Of a DNA stretch of 64,000 nt, positions 23,401 through 35,250 are shown piece by piece. The DNA is taken from contig CM042985.1 of the NCBI GenBank assembly GCA_023678885.1, forward strand, positions 15,664,465 through 15,728,464, in the 5' to 3' direction. The notes under the pieces were generated by a model, which saw only the letters and a list, made by a program, of their open reading frames with translations, ran no database searches and was not told the origin of the DNA. This DNA is from Pogostemon cablin. Taxonomy: Eukaryota > Streptophyta > Magnoliopsida > Lamiales > Lamiaceae. Position numbers and translations under genes: made by a program. How positions within the stretch are numbered: the first letter of the stretch is position 1; each line of letters begins with the position of its first letter.

Positions 23401-26400
23401 TGATGCCTATTAAAGTCTCTAATGAAGAGATGAGAGGTTAATAGAAATATGATGGTCTCATATAACTCTTCGGATACTTGAGTAAGTTAAAAGGCAGAAG
23501 ATCATGGTTGAATTGATGAATGAATTGGAAAAGCTTGGAATAGAAATTGAAAGGGAAACCTAATTCAATTTATTCTTCACAATTTGCCTGGATGTTTTGT
23601 GCAAGTTCTACCTGAAATACAAAAGGTTGTATATGGTGGGAAACTTCTAAACAAAACATGGGGCAAAAGAAAGCCAATTTTCATCATGAACTGAACAAGG
23701 TTAATATCTTATTTACTAATGGTTTAAACATGATTAGTGATGGCATCTACTAACACGAAGTATGTAGATACTGGAATCACTAAATGTTTATCACTGAGTA
23801 AGGATAAGATTGTTAATAACATGGGTAAAACTACAAAGGTAGTGGCAATTGCAGTGGGAGTTGTTTATCTATCTCATGATAAGAATAAACGATTGACTAT
23901 GAGAAATTGTCTTTACGTACGTTTCATAGAAAGAATTTAATTTCGGTTTCTATGCATTAACGGATGGATACTTCATTTCATTTAAATGACATGGTCATAG
24001 AAATGAGGAATGAGGCTATAATCCGTTAAAGTACATTGGTGGATAATTTGGATACTCTTGAATCATGCACATCCCACAGATGCAATAAATAGTAATTAAA
24101 TAATGCATCTACTAATATTAGTAAGAGAAAGGAACCTTCGAAAATGAACTAAACATACATTTGGCGTCTATGACTAATTCATTTTACTTGAGTAGGATTC
24201 AAAAGTTGATAGCCGATAGACCGTAAGGTTTATCTGAAGTGGAAACTATCGGACTTGCGAGTCGTGCTTGGAAGTAAAATTGATTAACTGCCTATTCAAG
24301 GCTGTGGGGTGTAGAGCCAAAGATATATATGTTGGAATTAGTTCATTCTGATTCAAGCGAACCTAACAATATCCAGGCGAGATGTGGTTATGAATGTTCA
24401 AAGATTATTCTGGGAACCGATATATTTATTTGATGCACTGCATGTCTAAGTTCTTGGATTAATTCAAGAATTGTAAGGCTGGTACAGTGAGCGTCATGGA
24501 AAATATATCACATCATTACGATTCAATCGTGATGATGAAGACCTCTTAGGATAGTTAGGAACTAATAATCAGAAGTTGAGATTAAATCTCAAGTTGACTA
24601 CACCGGGCATGCCCCAGCTGAATGGTGTGGTGAGTAGAAGGGATAAGACTCTTATGGTTATGATTAGATAGATGATGAATTATTTGGAATAATTAAATTC
24701 ATTTTATGGATATACCCTAGATACAGTAATTCGTGAAACATTTGTCTGTATATGGGATATCCTAGAAAAATGGAGAGTGATTTATTTAGTCCAAAAGATC
24801 GAAGGGTGATTGTCAACACAAACACTAGATTCTTGGAAAAGGACTATGTAATAAATCACAAGCCCATGTATAAGTTGTTCTAAAGGAAGTGAGAGGAAAA
24901 CACTAAGTATAAGTACCAAGTGTACAAGAGGATATACCACAAGGTAAACTGCATCGCGTGTCACGTCTGATACACAATTACATGTAGTGCCTTGTCGTAG
25001 TGGGAGGGTTGTGTGACAACTCATAAATATATGTTTGGGAGAGTCATGAGACTTGATCCCTAGTGAACATGGTATTATCCCACGGATACAACATAGCACT
25101 ACAAGATTAAAATGCGGAATCTTAGTAAGTTTCAATGTACGTTGAAATAGAATCTACGGATTCTATATTAAGTCTGGGAACTTGTATGACCACTAAATGG
25201 TGTAAAAACCATTGCAAGTGGTCATAGGAAATAAAAGAGGATCATACAGAAAGGTGAAAACCTTGGAAGCAAAGCTTGTTGCGAAAAGGTGTACTCAGAA
25301 AGAAATGGTTCGATTATGAGGAAACATGTTCGCTGGTAGCTATGCTAATATTGATCCGGATTCTTTTATTTATTGCTGCTATGAGGAACAGCAAATAGAT
25401 GTCAAGACAGCTTTCCTGATTGGAAGTCTTGAGGAAAACATCTATGTGAAGCGACCAAAGTGATTCATTGCAAAATACTAATAGCATTTTGATAGTAAGC
25501 TTAAAAGTGTCCAGCGATGGACTAAAGCAAGCTTTAAGATCGTGAAGCATCTATTTTGATTAGGTAATCCAGTGGCATGGATTTAAATCAATGAGCGGAT
25601 GAGTCTTGTGTATTGTAAAGAGTGACGGAAACGTGGTGGTGTTTCTTGTACTATACGTAGATAGTATCTTGCTCATTGGAGACAATGAAAGAGTATTATC
25701 AGGCGTATGGGTACGGTTAATAAAGCGGTAGTGATGAAGGACTTAAGAAAGGCAAATACATCCTTTTGATCACGGTAATACGGATCACAAGAAAGGATGT
25801 TATGCTTATCTCAAGTTTCATAAAATGATACAGTGCATACTCATTTAACATGTAAATTTATCTAAGTGAATGTGTCTTTGAGACACAAGAAGAAGATAAA
25901 GAGGATGAAAGCGGTTCCTTATGCTTCGGCGAATAAGGAAGCTTAATCTAAGAAATGCTATGAACAATGTTGGACATCTGTTTTGCTAAATGCAAGAACA
26001 GTGGGTATCAACGTAACCCGGAACAAGAATGATGAACTGTGGTAAGACATTTATAAAGTGCCTGAGAAGGACTGGTAATTATATGTGGACTTACTGGACA
26101 GATTCACTGCTTATTGTGGATTACGTAGATTCGGATTTTTTAGTCAGATTAGACGGCAGTAAATTCACCTCAAAGGTTATGTGTTTAATCTTAGGAAGTA
26201 GAGTCATAATGTGGAGGAGTGTTATATAGAAATATATTTCAGACTCCGGACTCCATCATGGAAAGATGATGAATTGGAGCCTATGAGGCAGCCAAAGTAT
26301 CTATATGACTCTAGAGACTTCATGATGGACTTCGAAGTGTTTCTAAGTTTGCCCAAGGTAATCACAATTTACATTGATGATATGGGTGCAGTTGCAAACT

Positions 26401-26500
26401 TGAAGAAATCACAAGTCCATAAGGCAATTAAACACATGGAGCGCGAGTACCACCTGTTACGAGAAATCGTATGATGAGGCGAAGGTTGTTGTCGCCTAGA
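23401..26500 (+). pseudogene. C1 gag-pol remnant (Ty1-copia), heavily degenerate
   Basis: Short homologous blocks in the expected order: gag near 23,505 (VELMNELEKLGIEIE); protease-like VDTGITKC at about 23,765 and VAIAVGVVYLS; integrase around 24,335 (MLELVHSDS) and 24,600-24,760; RT around 25,275-25,470 (QIDVKTAFLIGSLEENIYV at about 25,400) and LYVDSILLIGDN near 25,655; RNase H near 26,090-26,500. Every domain has stops and frameshifts. No functional protein can come from this copy. Confidence 0.85.
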
Positions 26501-26625
26501 TTGCATCGGATGATGACCTAGTAAACCATTTACAAGGACCTTAAGGCGAGAGCTTTTAATGGTCGTGTAGTGGGAGTAGGAATCAGATGTATGGCAGAAG
26601 ACATGACAGCATAGTCTTTTAGTAT

Positions 26626-26636
26626 AAGTGGGAGAT
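26626..26636 (+). promoter_or_regulatory. Polypurine tract, C1
   Basis: AAGTGGGAGAT directly before the 3' LTR at 26,637. Confidence 0.85.
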
Positions 26637-27840
26637 TGTTGGATTGTATACTAAAATTCTAGCTTTAGTATGAACAATGTCATAACAATATTTGAAATGA
26701 GAATCATTGATCAAATGATTGCATCTTATAATTTATTTTATATGCATGATGCAATAGTCCATTTACTTTATACTGTAGATAATATGTTGTGCGACAACAC
26801 GCGGAAGATCATATTATCAGTTTCCTTATAAAGTATAAACAGATGCTCACAACTGAGATAGACAGGGACTCTCTATCGGTATGGTTGTAGTGTGGTTTGG
26901 TATTAGCTTGTCTTGGCTATAGAATCACATTAGTGCACTTGTGTGTATTGAGTAGGACCGCCTGAGATCGTTCGACTTATACTGACTTATAGAAGAACTT
27001 GATCTCTGTTATTATGGAAGTTCGTGCTCTTAATCCCTATACAATAACCTCGACATGTAGGGCAGTATGTATTTCTTTGATTCATCAATGGGTGAGATTT
27101 ATAAGTATTAAATCAACAAACTCGGTGAGTTGGGAAGTAGTGCTGTCTCTATGGTGTGCTGTTGATTGTAGAAGGAATCCATGTCCGACATAGGTTGATG
27201 ATGTCCCCTTGAGGAGCTCATAAGGTTTATCATGTAAATCTTGCAAGTGGATTAATTTCCGGCATGATAAAAAGGTTGAGTGGTACTACTCTGGGATGAG
27301 ATATTAATTAATTTGAGTTGTCAGTAACTTAATTAATTAATGGACATTGTATATCTTAAACATGGGGAGATTATCGGGCTTATAATAAGAAGGAGCCCAG
27401 AACATAATTTGGGATTGGACGGGTAGTGCAGTAATAATATTTTAGTGGACTATATTATTATTATTGGGTTTAATTAAAAGCTTTGGGCTAAGCTTGGTTA
27501 ATTAAATTCAATTGAGGCCCAGCCCAATTTCTCCTCCTGGTCCCTGCTGTAGCCCAACTATATAAGTCATCTCAACTCCTGTTAACCCAAAAAAAAAGTC
27601 AGAGCCTCATTTTGACAGTTAGAAAGAACAGGAGCAGATTGAGAGAATCCTGCGGATTGTTGCCCACACAACAGCAGGATTCGACTTGGGACATACAGCA
27701 GAAGATCGAGAGGTGGTTCTATGCAACGATCAACCTCTACATCGACCCAGAAGTACGGTAAATATTTTATTGCTTCCGCCGTAATTGTTTACCTGATATC
27801 CCTAACGATCACATTGATCCACACGATCCAAATGCCAACA
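26637..27840 (+). repeat. 3' LTR of C1
   Basis: 1,204 bp, TGTTGG to CCAACA, same length as the 5' LTR and almost the same sequence. TATA box TATATAAG at 27,559. Confidence 0.93.
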
Positions 27841-30420
27841 ATAATGGGCATCCCAAAATACAATTATATGTGGAGGTTTGATCTACCACCTTAAAGGTCA
27901 GTTGTTTCTGCATTCGGATCTTTCCGTCTGATCCCTCTAACTATACGGACAGATCTACTTCCTTAATTGGCCTAGTTAAAGTGTTGTCAAATTCCTTAAT
28001 TTTATCATCACAAGGTCTCACCTTGTGATGACTTTCTCCCCCTAAATTTTCAAACACATTCTTGAAAATTATGTTTGCGTACTCACCAGTGTCCACCAGA
28101 GATCCATGTACTTTTACTCCAGATAATACAGGCGAAATAACCAAAGGATCTGAGTGAGGAGTACTTACCCCGTAAAAGTCCGTCTCTGTGAAGACGATGT
28201 CAACCTCCGCTATTCCCTTTGTTTCCAATGTCAACGACCAGACTTGAGGGATTTGTTGCCTCAAGTCCCTCAGATCCGCTTTCCTCCTCCTTTTTGAGGC
28301 TGTGGTAAGTGCCTGTGAGGTTCCGACATAGGGGACCTCCTCGGTGGGTTCCATTATATGTATTTCTCCTAGCCTATCGCCTCTTGGGCCTTGTCCTCCA
28401 ATTCTGTCAAATACTGGCGGCCTGCCTGGAGGTGAAGGGGGTAGAGGTATTGCTCCTCCATTCCTTCCTCTGTCTGGGGACCTCTGTCTACCCCAAGAGG
28501 GGGGAAGATTAGCGTCTCTCCGATATACCCTCGATCTCGGCATCTACAGTATTCCTCTTAATATCTCTTCTTTAAACAAATTCCATAATTTTGTGATCAA
28601 GTCTAAGCATTGGTTGGTATTATGACCATGCATTAAATGATACATGCAGTACTTCTGAGGGTTAATGAGTTCCGAAGTCCGCAGGACAGGTCTCGGCGGC
28701 CGAAGGACCTGTTGATCCTTTACATAGTAAAAGTCCTCAGCTATATTCAGGTTGGTTCCCGACTTCAACTCTTCGTACATCTGCTGCACCTAGGTGTTCT
28801 CCGTGAAGGGTTTGAATGTGGTGGGTGTTTTATACTCTTTTACTCTTCCGGTGCTTGTCCTCTTTCTGTTCGGATCAACCGAAATACTTTGACCACTTCC
28901 CTTTTTTTGCCATTTTTGAGATGTCCTTAGCCTGGATGTATTCGTTTGATATCACGTGAAAGCTGCATAAGATGCAGGTGGTTTGAGCTACACAGCCTTC
29001 CATAGGCTGGTTTTCGGAAGAAGTGCTCCCATCACCGTGATGAGGCACGCCTCATCTCCCATGACTTTTCCCATAGATCTTTATTCATTAAATCTTTTTA
29101 GGAAATCTCTTAAGCTTTCCGTGGACCCCTAGCGAATGTTGGCAAGTTTGTGCTTTGGCTCCTTAGGGGCCACAAGATAAGAATATTGTATCAGGAACGC
29201 TTTCATCAACTCTGTCTAACCTTTAACAGATGCTACCAGAATCACCCTGAACCATGCGTGAGCTTTGTTTTCGAGGGTCAGTAGAAACATTCGGCATGAC
29301 GTGACCTCATTCGCTCTCTGAGCTCTCATCCACATAAGGTATTTTTCAATATGGGAATAAGGATCATAATCATAATCATAATCAAAGACCAAACTTGGTG
29401 GAAATTTGACCCCTTGTTGTCTGGTGCATTGCTGATTTCCGCCAGAAGAGGTGAAGGGGCTACCGCGTGCTGGAGAGCTCCGCCTTTTACCGGCATTTTC
29501 CTTTCCAAATCAGCCAAACATTTTCTTACTTCATCGTTCACCTGGGCTTATGGGTTCATAGCCGGGATGTTCAGGAATGCCCCCACATTTAGGTCTCCGC
29601 TCCTCTCACCCTTCTTCGGGAAGAAGGTCTCCTGCTCCTCTTTCTTCTCGGCTGGAATTACTCCTCTTGGTGATGTATAAGAATCTTGATCATGTTGCCT
29701 CTGACCCCGATTACGCCTTCTCTGACCATTCCTCAGATGTACAGGAGATGGTGAGGGGTTTGGATGATGGTGCCTTCTTTGTGAGAGGGATGGATTCCTC
29801 CTGGGCCCTTCCTCTTCCATTGGTACCTCTTGGGTTGGTGGGCGACCCCCCCTTCGGCCTTGTAGGTGATTTTGAGGGACTTCTTCCACTCTAGGTACCT
29901 CCCTAAATGGGGGATGTCCTACCACCTGACCCCTTCTGGATCTCGATGGTCTTCGAGCTTCTTCTTCTCTGGGTACCTACTTGGTTGGGGATTTTTTGCA
30001 TTTTGATTCCTTCCGGGTAGTGGTTGCCTCTAAGCTTCCGTCTCCAGTCGATGGAAGTACTCGCTATGTCCTCCTTGCTGTGTGATTTCGTTTACCCTTT
30101 CCTCTCCCCTAGCGTTCCTCTTTCTTATGAAGTTGATAGTTTCCGTAGCATCCCCCTCACTATTCGCCGTACATTTTTCCTTCCTTGATTATCTCCTCCT
30201 TTCCAGATCCTCTCTTAAATCGCTCTGGTTTCCTCCATTTGTGCCACTAAAACTAAACCTCATCGGTTAAACTAGGGGAGCTTCAGTGGCGTATTCGTGG
30301 ATGACCCTCCTGATCTTTTCATTCATTTCCTTAGTTTTCTCCGGATCCCCTAAATTAGGGATGGAAATAAACCTCGCGGGTGTTGCCATTATAGGCTGGT
30401 GCGCTAATTTGAACATTGTT
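27841..30420 (-). pseudogene. T1 gag and protease (Tat/Retand), broken
   Basis: Reading leftward from about 30,415: FKLAHQPIMATPARFISIPN, then RMRNRGQR-type basic tracts, the gag core near 29,300-28,950, a knuckle-like YCMYHLMHGHNTNQCLDL (about 28,660), and a protease-region block with DIVFTETDFYGVSTPHSDPL and VHGSLVDTGEYANIIFK (about 28,100). VVDQTSTYNCILGCP then runs into the C1 insertion. The protease reads DTGEYAN where DTGSSAN is usual. Many stops between 28,800 and 29,320 and a frameshift near 29,545. The Tat element's particle protein in origin; not functional. Confidence 0.82.
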
Positions 30421-30544
30421 TCTGCTTCTTATTACATTCCGTTGAGCCCTTGAACACTCTCTCATTTCCTCATTTCATGGGGTCGTAAAATCCCCTATGC
30501 CCATCTCTCAGCGAAAAATAGAGTAAGAACGACAAAGTGTTGCG

Positions 30545-30562
30545 TTCCCACAGACGGCGCCA
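30545..30562 (-). promoter_or_regulatory. Primer binding site of T1
   Basis: Minus-strand TGGCGCCGTCTGTGGGAA, the leader primer site typical of Tat/Retand/Ogre elements, two bases after the LTR end CCAACA. Confidence 0.85.
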
Positions 30563-30564
30563 AT

Positions 30565-31494
30565 TGTTGGCGTGTGTTCGTAGCTAGTTAATTTGGGGTT
30601 AAGAGGGAAAGTATGGATGTGTAACTGAGCTAAGAACGATCACAAAATCAAACATAATAAACCAATAAATAAGTGAGAGATGGGTGATCCAACCAAAGAC
30701 CTCAGCCGATTTTATTACTCTCCTCAAGAACAACACTCATAAAAACCCTCCCAATTACAAGTGTAATGTCAAGTATGAGAATGAATAGCCTGCTTCTCTC
30801 TTGTGAGAGAAGCTATTTATACTATCAGTAAACCCTAACGATTATCCAATCCCGTCGTGCCACCTGGATGAAGACAAACAGTCATAAATGGGGGCTGCCA
30901 GTACACCGACAACTTTTGGGGCTGTGCAGGGGGCTGCCAGATGTCTTGCAGAGTGTATCAGGTCCCATTTTGTCCTTTGCTTGCTTCCCATTAGCGAATA
31001 AGGAGGGATGTACCTATTGTGTGTTATCTTCTTATTGGGATTGTTGTCCAAGACATCCCTTCTTACTGTTATTATTGTCCTCTAGCCTGTTAATTCTAGC
31101 CATGCTACTAGTGATGTCTGTACTTTACCCTGTAGTCTAATAATCCCTTCGGCCAATCGGATGGATAGGTTTCCGAGACTATGATGTCTGTCCGAGACCC
31201 TGATGTTCTCCTCTAGTTTCAGATCCAAGATGTTCTATCGAGATGCTTCGGCCGTCCATTCCCTTGGTGGGTTTCTGCCGTTCGGTCCTTTCTTGGTTTC
31301 ATTCTCTTGGGCTCTTCGGCCTTCAATGATGGGCTCGTCTCCTAGGCCTCTTCTCGATTATCCTTCGGATGTCTTCTTGGGCCAGGGTTATCCTCTGGGC
31401 CGCCGCCCATTCACAATTTATTATTTTTTCCTATTCTTGGGCCTCTCCGTAGTTGGGCGTTTTGTTCGTGACGGGCTACCTTGTTGGACTTTTT
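30565..31494 (-). repeat. T1 5' LTR, main part
   Basis: Plus-strand start TGTTGGCGTGTG next to the primer site; interrupted at 31,495 by C2. The minus-strand TATA box GTATAAATAGC is at 30,822-30,832. The remaining tens of bases are at 39,681-39,721. Confidence 0.8.
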
Positions 31495-32764
31495 TGTTGG
31501 ATTGTATACTAAAAGTCTAGCTTTTTGTATGAACAATATTTTAACTATTTAATTTATTTGAAATGAGAATCATGTGATCAAACGTTAGCAATTGTATTGT
31601 GGTAAAAGTCCATTTACTTTATACTGAGGATAATGTGGTGTGCGGCATCACAGGGAAGATCATATTATCGGCTCCTTATAAAAAGTATAAATAGTGTTCA
31701 CAACCAAGATAGATGGGGACTATCTATCTATATGGTTGTAGTGTGATTTGGCATTAGTCTGTCTTGACTATAAAATTTCACTAGTGAACTTTGAGTGCAT
31801 TGAGCAGGACCGCTGTTGAGATCGTTCGGTTTATACTGATTATATGATAGAACTAGATCTCAGTCATTATGGAAGTTCGTCCTCTTAATCCCTATACAAT
31901 AACCTCGACACGTAAGCCAGTATTTATTTCTTTAATTCATCAATGGGTGAGATTTAATAGTTAAATCAATATGCTCGGTGAGTTAGGAGATGGTGCTGTC
32001 TCTATTGCGTGTTGTTGATTGTAGAAGGAATCCATGTCCTAACAGAATTGGTTGATGTTTGAGGAGTTCATAAGGATTATCATATAAACCCTGCAGGTGG
32101 ATTTATTCTAGTATGATAATAAGGTTGAGTGGTACTACTCTTGGTAATTATATTAATTAATGGAGTTGCCAGTAACTTAATTAATTAATGGGCATTAAAT
32201 CTTAAACACGTGGAGACTAACGGGCTCATAATAAGAAGGAGCCCATAAACGTAATTTGGGATTAGGGTGGCAGTGCAATAATATTTCATTAGTGGAATGA
32301 TTTATTATTATTGGACTTAAGTATAAGTTTTGGGCTAAACTTGGATGTTTAAGCCCAATGGGAAGCCCAAACCCTAATTTCTCCTCCTGGTCCATGTTGT
32401 AGCCTATATAATAGCCAATCTCAGCAGTCAGGATATCTTAATTCATATGATAAAAACTGTGAGAGAGAGATTGACTGCAGATTGAGTTCGTCTCGTAGAT
32501 CGTTGCCCACACAACGTAGAGACGTGGCCTAGGAATACAACAGAAGACCGGAAGGTCGTTTGCTGTTTCTGTCCGACAATTCACTGATTTTTCTAAAATC
32601 TTGTGAAATTCTAAACTAGACGTTTGATATATGACGGAAAGCCACGAAAGAGAGAATTATTTTGGTGCATAGATCACTCAAATCGGAGATCAGACGAGTA
32701 AGATGCGGCCGAAACCGTGAGGCCGCGCAGGATGCCGGCAAGAATCCTTCTTCTTCAACATACC
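31495..32764 (+). repeat. 5' LTR of C2, 3'-truncated
   Basis: Begins TGTTGGATTGTATACT; TATATAATAGCC at 32,405 is the TATA region. Homology with the 3' LTR stops after AACATACC at about 32,764, so the LTR end and primer site are missing and replication in the normal way is impossible. Confidence 0.85.
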
Positions 32765-33995
32765 TTACGATGATCATTCAATGGCTATACTTGGCTGTTA
32801 ATGATGTCGGGTCGGGGCTGATGGAGAGTGGAACGGTGATCGGTGGCTTGTGGTCGACAGTGGCTTTAGGACTTGCGTGTTGACGAAACTGAGCAACGAT
32901 CTGTGAAGCGTGAAATGGGCTGGAAAGCGATGACCCATTTTAGTGGATTGTGACCGGTGATGAAAGATCGTAGGAGCATGTCGTCGATGGCTGCTGGTGA
33001 AAGGCATCAGGCCGGGCCAGGACGCGACGACGACAGGGCTTGACCAGGAAGCGAACGTTGCTGATCGTTGAGATTTACGCAGGCAGATTCCAAACAACCG
33101 ACGGTGGCATGGTGGGCGATTAGCTGCGCTGAAAGCCATGGCCACACGGCGATGGAAACACAGCGTGATCGATAGTCTTGGCGGAAGGAATGAACGGTGA
33201 TGGCGTTCATTGCCGGCCTCCCAGGTTTCAATCGCGACTGCAACCTATTCCGAGTGGGTCTCCAGTATGTTTCCGAGCGAGCACCTTTTTTCTGGTCGGG
33301 TCTGCAGTTTTGATGGATGTATAAAAGCGACACATCATGGATGCTTTCGAGTGTAGCTGTTCTGAACGTCGCAATGGAATGGTCAAGACGACTAAAAGAT
33401 AGGGTGCACCAAAAATCTTGACGGCTGGTTATGTGTGATGCTGGTGGCGGATACCTGGAGTGCTCGGAAGCGGCGGTGACATGACTCACCGGCGCCGCTG
33501 GAGGCTTGGGATGTCATGGCTTCACTGCAACTATGACATGGAGGACAGCTACATGCTGCGAGTAGACTTGGCCGGAAGCAAGGCTGATTGGCGGGTAGGC
33601 AATGTTTTTTTTCCGACGTGCTTTTTGGCGGGCCGTGAGGTGGATGCTGCATTGTAGAGTTGTCGGAAATCTGGTCCTGTATGGGCGGAGTTCGTCCAGT
33701 TTTTCGGCAGGTTATGGCTGGGCAGAAGGAATGGCACCGGTACAGTTGGTTCGTCGGTGGCTGGGTGTTGAGTTCCAGAGTATGGTATTGTCTTCCGGCA
33801 GGCGAGCCATGAAGGTGCGCTTCCGGCGATGGACATTCTTCCGGCGTAGAACGAATTTTCGGCGAAGGACTATTCTCCAGTGTGTGGTTGCTGTCGGCTC
33901 TAGAGGCTTGGCGAAGAGTTTTCCAGCGGGCTCATGCATGGGTGGAAAGCCGCCTGTACAGGCTATGTGTGCATGTGTGCATGTGGTTTTGCATA
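32765..33995 (+). other. GC-rich island in C2 leader
   Basis: About 1.2 kb of GC-rich sequence where the leader should be. Open frames up to 160 codons exist on both strands but none is recognisable. Repeated TTCCGGCG motifs occur near 33,785-33,860. Equivalent in position to the C1 island at 21,040-21,985. Confidence 0.5.
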
Positions 33996-34137
33996 CTTGA
34001 GGCCCAAGATATCCCACGTGCAAGTCTCCTAATTTAATTACTTGATTAGTTGACCAAGTCAACCCTTATTTTTGGCAAATTTTTTTATTCCTTATATATA
34101 ATTGATATAATTGTTTTATTAGCCAATTATTGTTATA

Positions 34138-34364
34138 CTCCCTCCGTCCCGGGCTAAGAGTCTCATTTGCTTTTGGGCACGTGGATTAAGGAGTATTATT
34201 ATTTAATGTGTAGTGGGTAGTTGTATTAGTGGGTGTAGGGGCCCCATGTATTAATTGTATTAGTGGGTGTGGGTGGGTCCCATATGTCCAAAAAAGGAAA
34301 TGGGACTCTTTGGGTGGGACGACCAAAATGGTAAAATGGCCCTCTTAACCTGGGACGGAGGGAG
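34138..34364 (+). mobile_element. Stowaway-like MITE in C2
   Basis: 227 bp bounded by terminal inverted repeats CTCCCTCCGTCCCGGG and CCTGGGACGGAGGGAG and by TA on both sides (34,136-34,137 and 34,365-34,366). Tc1/mariner-type, non-coding. Confidence 0.92.
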
Positions 34365-35250
34365 TATATTTGGAATTATGTACTATTTGATTTACTGCCT
34401 TATTTACTGTAATAATAGCATGTTTATTTGCATAATTATATCTGTTATATTGTATGCATGCAAAAACCCTCTTGTTAAATAACTAAGTGGAAGAGGGATT
34501 AGTCATGATCCCGCGGCCTCCATTGTTGATTTATTAAGTGATGCAAGTAAGCTTATGAGTCGGTTTTAGTGCCTTCCTCCCCAATTGATGAGTTTTATTA
34601 GCGGATCACTGGAATAAATTTCATAAAATAATTATTATTTATAATGTGATGCAAGTAAGCTTATGAGTCGGCTATAGTGGCTTCATCCCCAATGAATGAG
34701 TTTTATTTGCGGATCACTGATACAAATTAATAATTGATGATTGTAGGGAATTATTTGAGGACGTGTGGACTTCTCCAACTGTAAGGCACACAAACTTGGT
34801 AAAATCCTTAATATCAAATAATGGTATATACTTAGGTGCAAATAATATGTATCCTCCCAATCTGAGTCACTGCTATTAAATTACATGGTTGAAGGACAAT
34901 CGACTATTAATTATTGAGTCATAAGGTTTATTATGACGTATGGAATTAATGGATAAAACATTCTCTTGCGAATATTCGGGTTTGTATACGTCCACACTAA
35001 CGTGGCATGCAAATTCATGGTGCTTGAGTTGTCGGTGAATTTATTTTATATTATTTATTGAGTGAATCAATATAAAATTTAAATTCGAAGTATTTGATCG
35101 TCGTATTTATTTACTTGATTATCTGAATTTTTGAATAGTTTATTTTGCTTATTGTTAACTAAAGGAAAACATATTTACTACTCCATAATAAATGATTAGA
35201 AAAGAATCTTGATTTTAATTATTACTGCTTAGAAAAATAAATATGTGTTC
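34365..35250 (+). other. Noncoding leader of C2
   Basis: Collinear with the C1 leader at 22,540-23,290, including CCCGCGGCCTCCATT and the duplicated CTTATGAGTCGG block with GATGAGTTTTATT (34,552-34,600 and 34,659-34,710). No coding signal. Confidence 0.6.

Larger units (their letters stand above)
19658..27840 (+). mobile_element. Ty1-copia element C1 with near-identical LTRs and dead interior
   Basis: 8,183 bp. LTRs are exactly 1,204 bp each with termini TGTTGG...CCAACA. Order: LTR, tRNA-Met primer site, 2.4-kb noncoding leader, gag, protease, integrase, RT-RNase H, polypurine tract, LTR. Lineage: Ty1-copia by the order integrase before RT. Flanks AATCA/ATCAT and ATAAT agree only partly as target duplication. 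The T1 reading frame joins across it. Confidence 0.93.

Noticed and set aside
28637..30270. Plus-strand frames opposite T1 gag
   Set aside because: They are shadows of the minus-strand Tat gag, which has the zinc-knuckle and protease motifs.
33007..33489. 160-codon minus-strand frame in C2
   Set aside because: Same reason as the C1 island: GC-rich noncoding leader, no similarity I recognise.
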